A DNA stretch of 64,000 nucleotides from Kribbella soli. GTDB lineage: Bacteria > Actinomycetota > Actinomycetes > Propionibacteriales > Kribbellaceae. Position 1 is the stretch's first letter. Each line of letters opens with the position of its first letter. Both the position numbers and the translations under genes were made by a program. The stretch spans positions 1,116,001 to 1,180,000 of the forward strand of contig NZ_SJJZ01000003.1 of NCBI RefSeq assembly GCF_004331345.1, read 5' to 3'. Shown one piece after another: positions 26,579 through 35,491 of this stretch. The notes under the pieces were generated by a model. It ran no database searches. It was not told the DNA's origin and saw only the letters and a list, made by a program, of their open reading frames with translations.

Positions 26579-27259
26579 TCAAGCCTTCGCCACCAGCACC
26601 TGTCCGTTACCGGAAACCTGTGCTTTGTAAGGCTGTACGGCGTTCGCGGTCGTCGTCACGTCGCACGCGATCGGCGCGCCGGAATGCTTGACCACGGCAA
26701 CATCGTCCATCGTGCAGGTCACCTTCGCGGCGTCGGTGACGGTCCGCAGCACCGCGTCGACGACCTTCGGCTTGACGATCGCGACCGACTCCGAGGTGAA
26801 CTTGTACGACGCCGAGTACTGCTTGGCGTCGACCGTCAGCGTGCCGCTGTACGGCTTCCCGGCGTACGTCACCGTGCAGGTCAGTTCGTGCTTGCCGGCG
26901 GTCTCGACCTTGTCGATGCCCGGGCACTTCACGGTCGTGGTGGCCGCCTTGCCGGCCGCGATCTGCGCCTGCTTCGAGATCGCGAACGTGATCCGGTCGG
27001 CGAGCGGCGCGTCGTTCTCCGGCGCACCGGTGACCTTCGGCGTCGGCCAGGGCTTCGACGGTGTCGGCAGCGCGATGAGCGTCGGCGTCGACGCGGTCGG
27101 GATCGGCGCACTCGACGTACCGGACGACGGCGTACTGGACGCGGACGTCGTGGGCGTCGGAATGGCCTCCGGCTTGCTGTCCGAGCAGGACGACAGCACG
27201 AACACCGCCAGCGCTGACAGCCCTAAGACGGCCAGCACCCGATCCCGTGACAGCTTCAT
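26579..27259 (-). CDS. Lipoprotein with DUF4333-like domains
   Basis: A 226-residue exported lipoprotein. Signal MKLSRDRVLAVLGLSALAVF, lipobox VLSSC, then a low-complexity Thr/Ser/Pro linker of about 45 residues. The rest has two repeats with paired cysteines (TTVKCPGIDKVETAGKHELTC and KVTCTMDDVAVVKHSGAPIAC), each like a DUF4333 unit. No enzymatic role is visible. It sits two bases after glyS and two before dusB, a tight arrangement often conserved in actinobacteria. Confidence 0.8.
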   Translation of the reverse strand: MKLSRDRVLAVLGLSALAVFVLSSCSDSKPEAIPTPTTSASSTPSSGTSSAPIPTASTPTLIALPTPSKPWPTPKVTGAPENDAPLADRITFAISKQAQIAAGKAATTTVKCPGIDKVETAGKHELTCTVTYAGKPYSGTLTVDAKQYSASYKFTSESVAIVKPKVVDAVLRTVTDAAKVTCTMDDVAVVKHSGAPIACDVTTTANAVQPYKAQVSGNGQVLVAKA

Positions 27260-27261
27260 CG

Positions 27262-28647
27262 TCAGCAGCCCACCAGGTGCTGGGCGAGGTAGCCGGTGAC
27301 CTCGGTGAGCGCGACCCGCTCCTGCTTCATCGAGTCCCGCTCGCGAATGGTGACCGCGTGGTCCTCGAGGGTGTCGAAGTCGACGGTGATGCAGTACGGC
27401 GTACCGATCTCGTCCTGGCGGCGGTACCGGCGGCCGATCGCACCGGCGTCGTCGAAGTCGACGTTCCAGTTCTTCCGCAGCTCGCCGGCCAGGTCGCGGG
27501 CCTTCGGCGACAGGTCGGCGTTGCGGGACAGCGGAAGCACGGCCGCCTTGACCGGGGCGAGCCGCGGGTCGAAACGCAGTACCGTCCGCTTGTCGACACC
27601 GCCCTTGGCGTTCGGCGCCTCGTCCTCGGTGTACGCGTCGAGCAGGAACGCGAGCACGTTGCGGGTCAGGCCGGCCGCGGGCTCGATGACGTACGGCGTC
27701 CAGCGCTCGCCCTTCTCCTGGTCGAAGTACGACAGGTCGGCGCCGGAGTGCTTGGAGTGCGTGGACAGGTCGAAGTCGGTGCGGTTCGCGATGCCCTCGA
27801 GCTCGTCGAACTCCTTGCCGCCGAAGTTGAACCGGTACTCGATGTCGACGGTGCGCTTCGAGTAGTGGCTCAGCTTCTCCTTCGGGTGCTCGTAGAACCG
27901 CATGTTGTCCGGGTTCAGGCCGAGGCCGGTGTACCAGTCCCAGCGCGCCTTCAGCCAGTACTCGTGCCAGTCCTCGTCGGAGCCTGGCTCGACGAAGAAC
28001 TCCATCTCCATCTGCTCGAACTCGCGGGTCCGAAAGATGAAGTTGCCCGGGGTGATCTCGTTGCGGAAGCTCTTGCCGACCTGGGCGATCCCGAACGGCG
28101 GCTTCTTCCGGGCGGTGCCCATCACGTTCGCGAAGTTGATGAAGATGCCCTGCGCGGTCTCCGGGCGGAGGTAGTGCAGGCCTTCCTCGGACTCGACCGG
28201 GCCGAGGTAGGTCTTCAGCAGGCCGTTGAACATCCGCGGCTCGGTGAAGGTGCCCTTGTTACCGCAGTTCGGGCAGGCGATCTCGGCGAGTTTGACGTCA
28301 TCGACGTCCTTGTTCTTCCGGCGGGCGAAGTCCTCGCGGAGGTGGTCGTCGCGGAACCGCTTGTGGCAGGACTGGCACTCGGTGAGCGGGTCGACGAACT
28401 CGGACAGGTGGCCGGAGGCCTCCCAGACCTTGGTCGGCAGGATCACCGAGGAGTCCAGGCCGACGATGTCGTCGCGGCCGGTCACCATCGTCCGCCACCA
28501 CTGGGTGCGGACGTTGTTCTTCAGCTCGACGCCGAGCGGTCCGTAGTCCCAGGCCGACTTGGTACCGCCGTAGATCTCGCCGCACGGGTACACGAAGCCC
28601 CTCCGCTTGCTGAGGCTGACGACGGCATCGACGGTTTCCACGGGCAC
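27262..28647 (-). CDS. glyS: Glycyl-tRNA synthetase (eukaryote/archaea-like homodimeric type)
   Basis: A 461-residue class II synthetase that charges tRNA-Gly. RRGFVYPCGEIYGGTKSAWD begins the catalytic domain; RPETAQGIFINFANV is motif 2 region and GKSFRNEITPGNFIFRTREF is the glycine/ATP site. The ending TPYCITVDFDTLEDHAVTIR is the anticodon-binding domain. Zinc-type cysteines lie in CQSCHKRF and CPNCGNKG. GTG 28647 has GGAG 8 nt upstream. No T-box leader was seen. Confidence 0.97.
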   Translation of the reverse strand: MPVETVDAVVSLSKRRGFVYPCGEIYGGTKSAWDYGPLGVELKNNVRTQWWRTMVTGRDDIVGLDSSVILPTKVWEASGHLSEFVDPLTECQSCHKRFRDDHLREDFARRKNKDVDDVKLAEIACPNCGNKGTFTEPRMFNGLLKTYLGPVESEEGLHYLRPETAQGIFINFANVMGTARKKPPFGIAQVGKSFRNEITPGNFIFRTREFEQMEMEFFVEPGSDEDWHEYWLKARWDWYTGLGLNPDNMRFYEHPKEKLSHYSKRTVDIEYRFNFGGKEFDELEGIANRTDFDLSTHSKHSGADLSYFDQEKGERWTPYVIEPAAGLTRNVLAFLLDAYTEDEAPNAKGGVDKRTVLRFDPRLAPVKAAVLPLSRNADLSPKARDLAGELRKNWNVDFDDAGAIGRRYRRQDEIGTPYCITVDFDTLEDHAVTIRERDSMKQERVALTEVTGYLAQHLVGC

Positions 28648-28751
28648 TTTTCGACTCCAGAACGGGCACAGAACGGATGCTGGCGAAATCTACGGAAGGG
28701 TCCAGGCTATCGGTCCCGGGCGTCGTGGATCGAATCCGTGCCGCCGGGATG

Positions 28752-29045
28752 TCAGGTCAGGAAATCCTCGTACGCCGTCGGCTCGTCGAGAGCCTCCGAC
28801 AACAGCGGCACCGCGGCCAGTTTCACCTCGTACGGCGACAGTGCCCGCCGGTAACTGCCGATGTTCTCGAACTCCAGCGTCAGCGCCAGCAACTCCGGGT
28901 CGTCCACGTTCCGCCCGACCCGCGCCGAAACGAACCCCTTCTGCCGCCCCAGCACCTCGACCGCACCCCGCATCCGCTCCGCGAACCCGGCCTGCGCACT
29001 CTCCCCCACCCGAAACCTGATCACGACGAACACGAGCTCAACCAT
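28752..29045 (-). CDS. Antibiotic-biosynthesis-monooxygenase (ABM)-fold small protein
   Basis: A 97-residue dimeric alpha+beta-barrel protein: ELVFVVIRFRVGESAQAGFA, then GFVSARVGRNVDDPELLALTL and FENIGSYRRALSPYEVKLAA, the pattern of ABM/dabb proteins. These include heme oxygenases and cofactor-free monooxygenases, but no specific activity can be assigned. ATG 29045 is chosen. Divergent from the membrane-protein gene at 29067. Confidence 0.75.
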   Translation of the reverse strand: MVELVFVVIRFRVGESAQAGFAERMRGAVEVLGRQKGFVSARVGRNVDDPELLALTLEFENIGSYRRALSPYEVKLAAVPLLSEALDEPTAYEDFLT

Positions 29046-29066
29046 AGGACCTGGAACAATGGCGGT

Positions 29067-29363
29067 ATGAGTACCCCCAGCAGCCCGTTGCGGCAGCGGA
29101 TCACCAAGGTGAGTTACCCGTACGTCGCGAAGCTGCATGCCGCGCCGAAGCTGACCCTGCCGGGGATCACCCTGCTGCTCGCGTTGGTCGGAGTGTTCGC
29201 TCCGGTGCCGGTGGGCGTGCCGTCGCTGGTCCTGCTGGCGTTGCTGCTCGGCTGGCTGGCGTTCCTGTCGTGGCCGGCGGTGACGACCGGGCCGCGGTTC
29301 CTGCGGATCTTCTCGATCCTCGTCATCCTGCTGTTCGCGGTCTCGCGGATCGCTACAGGCTGA
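29067..29363 (+). CDS. Small membrane protein, unknown function
   Basis: A 98-residue protein with a basic N-terminus and two membrane segments (LTLPGITLLLALVGVFAPVP and LLALLLGWLAFLSW), with a third hydrophobic stretch FSILVILLFAVSRI at the end. AACAAT at 29054-29059 sits 7 nt before the ATG as a weak leaderless -10. Its stop is adjacent to the stop of the convergent TetR gene. Confidence 0.7.
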   Translation: MSTPSSPLRQRITKVSYPYVAKLHAAPKLTLPGITLLLALVGVFAPVPVGVPSLVLLALLLGWLAFLSWPAVTTGPRFLRIFSILVILLFAVSRIATG

Positions 29364-29906
29364 TCAGGGGCGGCCGAGGCTGTCGTACGCCGCCTCGACC
29401 GCGGCCTCCCGCAGCTCGGCGACGGGCTCGTGGTCGAGCATCACGGCGCAGTCAGACAGTCCGCCGAGCGCGACCATGCAGCGGACCACGTCGGACAGCG
29501 ACGGGCTCGTACCGATCAGGAGCGTCGCGAGCGTGCCGCGCCACTCGATGAAGCGGTCGGCCAGCTTCAGTTCGTGCAGCACCGAGAGGTCGCGGATCGC
29601 GAGCTGGATCAGCGCGCGGTGCCGGTAGGCGAGGTCGAAGTACGAGCCGAGCAGTTCGCGGGGTGGGACCGGTGCGGCCGCCTGCTGCGCCGCGGCGTAC
29701 GCCTCGAACTCGGCGATCATCGGCTCGACCAGGCTGTTCAGCAGGTCCTCACGGGACGCGAAGTGGTAGTACAGCGCCGGTTTGGTGACGCCGAGGCGGT
29801 CGGCGATGTCGCGCAGACTGGTCTGCTGCATCCCGCGCTCGGCGAACAGCTCCAGCGCGGCCTGCTGGATCCGCACCCGGGTGTCGCCGGTCCGTTGTCT
29901 CGGCAT
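29364..29906 (-). CDS. TetR-family regulator of the FAD monooxygenase
   Basis: A 180-residue repressor. The N-terminal DNA-binding domain is AALELFAERGMQQTSLRDIA, then LGVTKPALYYHFASREDLL. It is divergent from the monooxygenase gene with 98 bases between, carrying two related operators. It likely represses the oxygenase until an aromatic or polyketide-like ligand binds. Confidence 0.9.
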   Translation of the reverse strand: MPRQRTGDTRVRIQQAALELFAERGMQQTSLRDIADRLGVTKPALYYHFASREDLLNSLVEPMIAEFEAYAAAQQAAAPVPPRELLGSYFDLAYRHRALIQLAIRDLSVLHELKLADRFIEWRGTLATLLIGTSPSLSDVVRCMVALGGLSDCAVMLDHEPVAELREAAVEAAYDSLGRP

Positions 29907-29923
29907 ACCCGGAAGATTAGCTG

Positions 29924-29984
29924 ACCTTCCGTTAAGTAAGCCATTGACAACCCTGCCCTCGTTTACTTACCTTCCGATAAGTAA
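29924..29984. promoter_or_regulatory. TetR operators and monooxygenase promoter
   Basis: Site A ACCTTCCGTTAAGTAAG (29924-29940) and site B (29963-29984, arms TTACTTA and TAAGTAA, centre CCTTCCGA) share ACCTTCCGNTAAGTAAG. On the plus strand TTGACA (29944-29949), 18 nt, TACCTT (29968-29973) make a promoter whose -10 lies inside site B, suited to repression. Confidence 0.75.
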
Positions 29985-30004
29985 GCAAACGTCTGGGAGG
30001 TGCC

Positions 30005-31240
30005 ATGAAGGTCCTGATCTCGGGTGCGAGCGTGGCCGGGCCGGTGCTCGCCCACTGGTTGCACCACTACGGCTTCGAGCCGACGCTCGTCGAGCGCACG
30101 CCGGCTCTGCGGCACGGACTCGGCGGTCACGCCGTCGACCTGTTCAGCTCGGCCGCCGACGTCACCCGGCGGATGGGCTGCTGGGACGCGATCGAGGCGG
30201 CCCGCACCCAGCTCGACGTGATGACCATCGAGCGGTTCGGCAAGCGCCCGGTCGAGGTCGACCTCAGCCGGATGTACGCCGGGATCTCGAGCCGGCACGT
30301 GGAGATCCTCCGCGGCGAGCTGACCGGGATCCTGTACGGCGCGACGCGCGACACCGCGGAGTACGTGTTCGGCGACTCGATCGCGAGTGTCCACGACGAC
30401 GGGGCCGGAGTGGATGTGGTCTTCGACTCGGGTACGGAACGCCGCTTCGACCTGGTGATCGGTGCGGACGGCATGCACTCGAACGTGCGCCGGCTCGTCT
30501 TCGGTCCCGAGGAGCCACTGCACCGGTCACTCGGCGGGTACCTCGCGGTGTTCTCGATGCCGGACGTCTTCGGCCTCGGCAGCCACACGCTGTCCCACTT
30601 CTCCGTCGACAAGCTGGTCGGCATCTACGGCGTACACCAGACCGGTCAGGTCCGCGCGGGCTTCCTGTTCCGCGCACCTGAGCTGCAGTACGACTACCGC
30701 GACAAGGACGAGCAGAAAGCCCTGCTGGCCAAGGAGTTCCGGGACTACGGCTGGAAGGTGCCGCAGCTGCTGGAGCACCTGGAGCAGGCGGAGGACTTCT
30801 ACTTCGACTCCATCGCGCAGATCACGCTGGACACCTGGCACCGCGGCCGGGTCGGACTGGTCGGAGACGCGGGCTACTGCCCCGGCCCGGCGGTCGGTGG
30901 CGGCACGAGTCTCGCTGTCATGGCGGCGTACATCCTGGCCGGTGAGCTGGCTGCAGCACGCAGTGACCTGCCGTCCGGACTGCGCAACTACGAACGGATC
31001 ATCCGGCCGATAGTCGAGCAGAGCCGACGGTTCGCGCCGAAGGTGATGCGCACCATCATCCCGGCCAGCCCGCTTGCGTTGCGGCTGATGCCTGCTGCAG
31101 CAGCTGCGCTGCCAAAGCTGCCGACAGCGGTCCAGCGCTTCATCTGGTCGCAGAACGCAGTAGGCAAGGCACTCAGCTCGGTCCCGCTGCCTGACTACTC
31201 AGACCTCGTCCAACCCCAGAGCGGTCAGGCGGTCACGTAG
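30005..31240 (+). CDS. FAD-dependent aromatic monooxygenase
   Basis: A 411-residue class A flavoprotein hydroxylase. MKVLISGASVAGPVLAHWL is the dinucleotide-binding motif, VIGADGMHSNVRR the DG motif and GLVGDAGYCPGPAVGGGTSL the GD motif that binds the FAD ribityl. It belongs with PgaE/TetX/RdmE-like enzymes that hydroxylate aromatic polyketides or inactivate antibiotics. GGGAGG lies 5 nt before the ATG. Regulated by the divergent TetR. Its last 42 bases overlap the convergent eboE gene. Confidence 0.92.
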   Translation: MKVLISGASVAGPVLAHWLHHYGFEPTLVERTPALRHGLGGHAVDLFSSAADVTRRMGCWDAIEAARTQLDVMTIERFGKRPVEVDLSRMYAGISSRHVEILRGELTGILYGATRDTAEYVFGDSIASVHDDGAGVDVVFDSGTERRFDLVIGADGMHSNVRRLVFGPEEPLHRSLGGYLAVFSMPDVFGLGSHTLSHFSVDKLVGIYGVHQTGQVRAGFLFRAPELQYDYRDKDEQKALLAKEFRDYGWKVPQLLEHLEQAEDFYFDSIAQITLDTWHRGRVGLVGDAGYCPGPAVGGGTSLAVMAAYILAGELAAARSDLPSGLRNYERIIRPIVEQSRRFAPKVMRTIIPASPLALRLMPAAAAALPKLPTAVQRFIWSQNAVGKALSSVPLPDYSDLVQPQSGQAVT

Positions 31241-32347
31241 CCACGTCAGCTCCTTCGCGATCCGTTTAGCCAACGCCTGCTGGGTTCTGGCCGCACGCGG
31301 CCACACGTACACCTCTGACTCCAGGTGGTGCGTGAGTGGATGCCCACCACCGACCAGTCTGGTCAGACAGTCATCCAGTACGCCGGTTGTCGCGCTCAAC
31401 GGATCTGGTGGCGCAGCGTGGGCCGCCAAGTGGGCGTGCATCCGCCAGGCGGCGTGACCGGACAGTTCGTAGGCCTGTGCGACGTCGTCCACCCCAGGTC
31501 CGCCCCACTCACGCACCTGGCGCAGGTACTTCGGTGTACCGAGCTGGCTGAGCACGTACCGACCGGAGGCGTCTCCCGGGTCCACGAGCGTCGGCGCCAG
31601 GGACAGCTGCGCCTTGACCACGTCGACGCCCGCTCGCCACAGCAGCTCGAACGACTCGGCCGGGTCCTCGAACTGCACCGCCAGATGACACGTGTCGAGC
31701 CCCAGCCCGATACGCGACGTGCCGCCGTACGGGCTGGAATAGCGGTCCAGCCACGCGGCGGCCTGGCCGATCATCTCGAGGACGCAGCCCGGCTCGGTCT
31801 CGACGGCGATCCGGATCTTCCGGCCGGTCCTGCTCTCGGTCCGGGCCAGGTGCTGTTCGACGCGGTCGATCGCCTCACGCGCGGCCCGGTTCCGCGCCTT
31901 CGACCACGGCACCCGCCAGCCGAGCGGCACGGTCGAGATCGAGCCGTACGCGACGTCCGTGGGGAGCAGTTCGGCCAGCACGTCGATCAGGTCGAGCGTG
32001 TAGCGGAGCCGCTCGGGGTCGGTCCAGTCGGGGCAGTAGAGCTTGGTACCGACGACCTTGTCGGCGAACTGCGCGTGCGGCGTGCCGTTCAGTGTGACGA
32101 CTTCGAGCCGGTTGCGCTGCAGTGCACGGCGGAGCTTGCTGAGCGCGGCCGGCGAGTTCGCCAGGCGATCGGCGAGCCGATGCGGCAACCACAGGCCGAC
32201 CCCGAGGACGGGTACGTCGAGTGCCGAGCGAACTGCACCTGCGCACGTGTCGAGGCCGGCGATCAGCTCGTCGAGCTCCGCGGCCGGATGCACCGTCGCG
32301 CAGTACCCCAGGTGAACGGTCGAACCATCCCGATGACAGAACCTCAT
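31199..32347 (-). CDS. eboE: EboE-like metabolite-traffic protein
   Basis: A 382-residue TIM-barrel protein of the xylose-isomerase/AP-endonuclease-like fold. LGYCATVHPAAELDELIAGL, VVTLNGTPHAQFADKVVGTK, VYCPDW-like YCPDWTDPERLRYT, AVETEPGCVLE and GLGLDTCHLAVQFEDP match EboE of the ebo clusters. The other ebo genes (eboA-D, F) are not here, so it stands alone. The Glu, His and Asp residues of a metal site are present. Ebo proteins are linked to moving isoprenoid or pigment precursors to the periplasm; the role of a lone EboE is unknown. Confidence 0.8.
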   Translation of the reverse strand: MRFCHRDGSTVHLGYCATVHPAAELDELIAGLDTCAGAVRSALDVPVLGVGLWLPHRLADRLANSPAALSKLRRALQRNRLEVVTLNGTPHAQFADKVVGTKLYCPDWTDPERLRYTLDLIDVLAELLPTDVAYGSISTVPLGWRVPWSKARNRAAREAIDRVEQHLARTESRTGRKIRIAVETEPGCVLEMIGQAAAWLDRYSSPYGGTSRIGLGLDTCHLAVQFEDPAESFELLWRAGVDVVKAQLSLAPTLVDPGDASGRYVLSQLGTPKYLRQVREWGGPGVDDVAQAYELSGHAAWRMHAHLAAHAAPPDPLSATTGVLDDCLTRLVGGGHPLTHHLESEVYVWPRAARTQQALAKRIAKELTWLRDRLTALGLDEV

Positions 32348-32456
32348 CAGCGCTCCTCACCCCGTTAGGTCGCCGAAGGTAGTCAATGGCGGACTCTCCG
32401 TGACCTAGTTAGCACTGTAGAAGCCTGAACGCCCTGGCGGAAGGCCTGATTTTCGG

Positions 32457-33740
32457 TTAGACGTGTTCCGGTTCGGCGACGAGTTCGCGGGAACGATCCG
32501 CGACCGCCATCGCGGCCAGTGCCGTGGTCAGCGGGACGGCCGCGATGATCCCGAGGCTGCCGACCAGACCGCGGACCACCTCCATCGCAACCGACTCGGT
32601 GGACAGGATGGCCCGGCCGGGAAGGTCCTGGATGGCGAAGATCAGCAGCACCGGCAGCGCGGCGCCGGCGTAGGCGAGGACGAGCGTGTTGACCACCGAC
32701 GCGACGTGCGTACGCCCGATCCGCAGGCCAGCGCTGACCAGCTCACGACGGTTGGCGGACGGGTTCGCGGCGGACAGCTCCCAGACGGCCGCCGCCTGCG
32801 TGACCGTGACGTCGTCCAGGACGCCCAGGGCACCGATCACCATCCCGGCGACCAGCAATCCGGTCAGGTCGATGTTGGGCACCAGCGCCTTGGCTCCGGA
32901 CGCGCCCTCGGAAGCCAGTCCGCTCAGCTGGCAGAACTTGGTGAAGAACCAGCCCAGCAGCACCGTCAACCCGAGCGCGACCACCGTTCCGGACAACGCG
33001 ATCGAACTCTCCGCATTGATCCCATGCGTGAGGAACAACGCGATCGCCATGATGACCGTGCCACCGACGACCGCGACCAGCAGCGCGTTCTCCCCGTTGA
33101 GGATCGCCGGGAGGATGAACTGCGTCAGCATCACCGCGGTCACCGCGAGGGCGATCAGTGCAGCGAAGCCCCGCCAGCGCGACAAGGCGACGACCGCGAC
33201 CGCGAACAGCGCGGCCAGCAGCAGCAACGATTTGGTCCGGTCGTGATCGACGTACGAGTACCGGTCGGCGACTTTCGGCGCATCCTGGACACCGAGCATG
33301 ACCGACTGGCCGACCTTGACCGGGATCGACGTCTGACTGGCCTTCGGAACCTGGACCGGTATCACCTGGCCCTTGTCGGCGCCGCTGGTCAGCTTGACCG
33401 TGGCCTCGTCGCACTGGTCCTTCACGTTCGGGCAGGCCTTCAGCGCCGTCACCTCACCGCGAGCGGTGGCGGTCTGGTACGACGCGACCTTCACGTCACC
33501 GTCCGGCCACATCACGATCATCCCGACAACGGCGGCCAGGAGCAGCGGGATCAGGACCGCGGCGACAACGATCCGGACGCGCCGGGCGACGACCGCGTCG
33601 GAGTTCACCACCGAGGTGTCGACCACGTGATCGCCGTGACCGTGTCCGTGTCCGTGACCGTGGCCTTGCGGAATATCGAGTGCCCGGCGGCGGTTGCCCT
33701 TGTGGTCGGCACGTCGTCGCCCGACGTTGCGGCTGGCCAT
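32457..33740 (-). CDS. YibE/F-family membrane protein with His-Gly repeat
   Basis: A 427-residue integral membrane protein. A cytoplasmic N-terminus holds a His-Gly repeat (QGHGHGHGHGHGDH, about residues 25-38) that could bind metal. One membrane helix follows, then an extracellular beta domain of about 80 residues, then about eight helices (SLLLLAALFAVAVVALSRW onward). The YibE/F signature GALGVLDDVTVTQAAAVWEL is present. The family has no proven function. AAGGAG precedes ATG 33740. It is divergent from znuA with Zur-like boxes between, so zinc-responsive expression is likely. Confidence 0.88.
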   Translation of the reverse strand: MASRNVGRRRADHKGNRRRALDIPQGHGHGHGHGHGDHVVDTSVVNSDAVVARRVRIVVAAVLIPLLLAAVVGMIVMWPDGDVKVASYQTATARGEVTALKACPNVKDQCDEATVKLTSGADKGQVIPVQVPKASQTSIPVKVGQSVMLGVQDAPKVADRYSYVDHDRTKSLLLLAALFAVAVVALSRWRGFAALIALAVTAVMLTQFILPAILNGENALLVAVVGGTVIMAIALFLTHGINAESSIALSGTVVALGLTVLLGWFFTKFCQLSGLASEGASGAKALVPNIDLTGLLVAGMVIGALGVLDDVTVTQAAAVWELSAANPSANRRELVSAGLRIGRTHVASVVNTLVLAYAGAALPVLLIFAIQDLPGRAILSTESVAMEVVRGLVGSLGIIAAVPLTTALAAMAVADRSRELVAEPEHV

Positions 33741-33756
33741 CGTGAACTCCTTGTTT

Positions 33757-33771
33757 TGACAATCAGTTCCA
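33757..33771. promoter_or_regulatory. Second Zur-box-like site
   Basis: TGACAATCAGTTCCA matches 13 of 15 positions of the reverse complement of the Zur box at 33778-33792, 21 bases away. It overlaps the TTGACA (33756-33761) -35 of znuA. Confidence 0.6.
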
Positions 33772-33777
33772 GTTAAA

Positions 33778-33792
33778 TGAAAATGATTGTCA
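33778..33792. promoter_or_regulatory. Zur box in znuA promoter
   Basis: TGAAAATGATTGTCA is a near-perfect 7-1-7 palindrome of the actinobacterial Zur type. It covers a GAAAAT -10 (33779-33784, 17 nt after TTGACA) and reaches the znuA start, so zinc-loaded Zur would block transcription. Confidence 0.85.
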
Positions 33793-34736
33793 TGAAATCT
33801 GGTCTTCGAGCTGTCCTCGCCGGCGCCACCGCCTTGGCCGCCCTCACCCTGGCCGGGTGCGGTGACTCCTCCGCCAACGGCACCGGTGGCGGCAAGCTCG
33901 ACGTCGTCGCTTCGTTTTACCCGCTCGAGTTCATCGCCCGCACAGTGGGGGGCGACGCGGTCAACGTCAGCACCCTGACAGCCCCCGGCGTCGAGCCCCA
34001 CGACCTGGAGCTGACGCCCAAGCAGGTCGGCCAGATCGCGAGCGCGAAACTCGTCGTCTTCGAGAAGGACCTGCAGCCCGCCGTCGACGAGGCGGTCGAG
34101 CAGAACGCCAAGGACGCCGGCTTCGACATCGTGCCGGCCGCGCAGCTGGAAGCCACCGGCGCCGACTTCGAGGAGCACGAGGAGGGCGCGGCCACCGCCG
34201 CTCACAAGGACAATGCCCTCGACCCGCACTTCTGGCTCGACCCGGTGCGGTACGCCGCGGTCGTCAAGGCGGTCGAGGACAAGCTCGTGAGCGTCGACAG
34301 CGCCAACGCCGCCGGGTACCACCAGCGCGCGAAGGCGCTGCTCGACCAGATCGGCAAGCTCGACACGGCGTACAAGACCGGTCTGGCGACCTGCAAGCTG
34401 AAGACGTTCGTGACCAGCCACGAGGCGTTCGCCTACCTCGCGAAGCGGTACGGTCTGACGATGGTCGGGATCGCCGGGTTCACGCCGGACGCGGAGCCCA
34501 CACCGGCCCGGATCAAGGAGGTCCAGGACATCGTGAAGGCCCAGCACGTGACGACCATCTTCTACGAGGAGCTGGTCAGTCCGAAGGTGGCCGAGACGAT
34601 CGCGAAGGACGTCGGCGTCCAGACCGCCGTACTGAGCCCGATCGAGGGCCTCTCGGACGCGAACTCCAAGGAAACGTACCTGACCTTGATGCAGGAGAAC
34701 CTGCAGGAGCTGCAGAAGGCGAACGGCTGCTCGTGA
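33792..34736 (+). CDS. znuA: Zinc ABC transporter substrate-binding lipoprotein
   Basis: A 314-residue cluster A-I metal receptor. The signal MKSGLRAVLAGATALAALTL ends in lipobox LAGC. Metal-ligand histidines are in GVEPHDLELTP, LDPHFWLDP and SHEAFAYL, with an acidic short linker EEHEEGA between. The frame opens at 33777, but that ATG lies inside the Zur box and -10; ATG 33792 fits a leaderless start 7 nt after the -10. First gene of znuACB-zur. Confidence 0.93.
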   Translation: MKSGLRAVLAGATALAALTLAGCGDSSANGTGGGKLDVVASFYPLEFIARTVGGDAVNVSTLTAPGVEPHDLELTPKQVGQIASAKLVVFEKDLQPAVDEAVEQNAKDAGFDIVPAAQLEATGADFEEHEEGAATAAHKDNALDPHFWLDPVRYAAVVKAVEDKLVSVDSANAAGYHQRAKALLDQIGKLDTAYKTGLATCKLKTFVTSHEAFAYLAKRYGLTMVGIAGFTPDAEPTPARIKEVQDIVKAQHVTTIFYEELVSPKVAETIAKDVGVQTAVLSPIEGLSDANSKETYLTLMQENLQELQKANGCS

Positions 34737-35491
34737 GATTCGAGAACGACTCCGCCAGGGCCGTCCAGGTCGACGATCTCTCCGTCGACCTGGGTGGCCG
34801 TCTGGTGCTTCGGGGCATCGACCTGCGGATCCGCCAGGGCGAGGTGGTCGCCGTGCTCGGCACCAACGGCTCCGGCAAGTCCACGCTGATCAAGACCGTC
34901 GTCGGGCTGCTCCCGGCGGCCCGTGGCGAGGTCCGGTTGTTCGGGACGCCGGTCCCCCGGTTCCGCGACTGGCGCCGGGTCGGGTACGTGCCGCAGCGCA
35001 TCACCGCGGCCGGCGGCGTACCCGCGACCGTGTACGAGGTGGTGTCATCCGGTCTGCTCTCGAAGCGACGGATGTTCGCGCCGCTCGGTGCCGCCGGCAA
35101 GCAGGCGATCGAGGAGGCGCTGGAGGTCGTCGACATGGCCGACAGGCGTAAGGATGCGGTCGCCGAGCTGTCCGGCGGGCAGCAGCAGCGGGTGCTGATC
35201 GCACGGGCCCTGGTGTCCGACCCGGAGCTGCTGATCCTCGACGAGCCGACGGCCGGTGTGGACCTGGCCAGCCAACAGATCTTCGCCGATGCGGTCCGGG
35301 AGCGGGTCGCCCGCGGCACGACCGTGGTGATGGTGAGCCACGACCTCGGCCCGATGGACGCCCTGATCGACCGCTCGGTCGTGATGCGCCGCGGCCGCGT
35401 CGTGTACGACGGCCCGCCGCACGCCTCCCAGACCCACGCCCACGTCCACCACTCCCACACCGACGACGACCCGGGTTGGCTCACCTCATGA
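34733..35491 (+). CDS. znuC: Zinc ABC transporter ATPase
   Basis: A 252-residue ATPase. Walker A GTNGSGKST, signature LSGGQQQRVLIARAL, Walker B LLILDEPTAGVD and switch VSHDLGPM are intact. The tail has a short His-rich stretch (HASQTHAHVHHSH) that could bind zinc. The GTG start overlaps the znuA stop by four bases. Confidence 0.95.
   Translation: MRFENDSARAVQVDDLSVDLGGRLVLRGIDLRIRQGEVVAVLGTNGSGKSTLIKTVVGLLPAARGEVRLFGTPVPRFRDWRRVGYVPQRITAAGGVPATVYEVVSSGLLSKRRMFAPLGAAGKQAIEEALEVVDMADRRKDAVAELSGGQQQRVLIARALVSDPELLILDEPTAGVDLASQQIFADAVRERVARGTTVVMVSHDLGPMDALIDRSVVMRRGRVVYDGPPHASQTHAHVHHSHTDDDPGWLTS

Noticed and set aside
28648..28751. T-box leader for glyS
   Set aside because: The gap is about 100 bases and shows no T-box consensus or specifier-like structure.
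32348..32456. Inverted TTAGGTC / GACCTAG words before eboE as an operator
   Set aside because: The arms are short and widely spaced, with no clear promoter around them; too weak to list.
33640..33665. Short CCGTGT/CCGTGA repeats as a CRISPR or satellite element
   Set aside because: They encode the His-Gly repeat of the YibE/F protein in frame.
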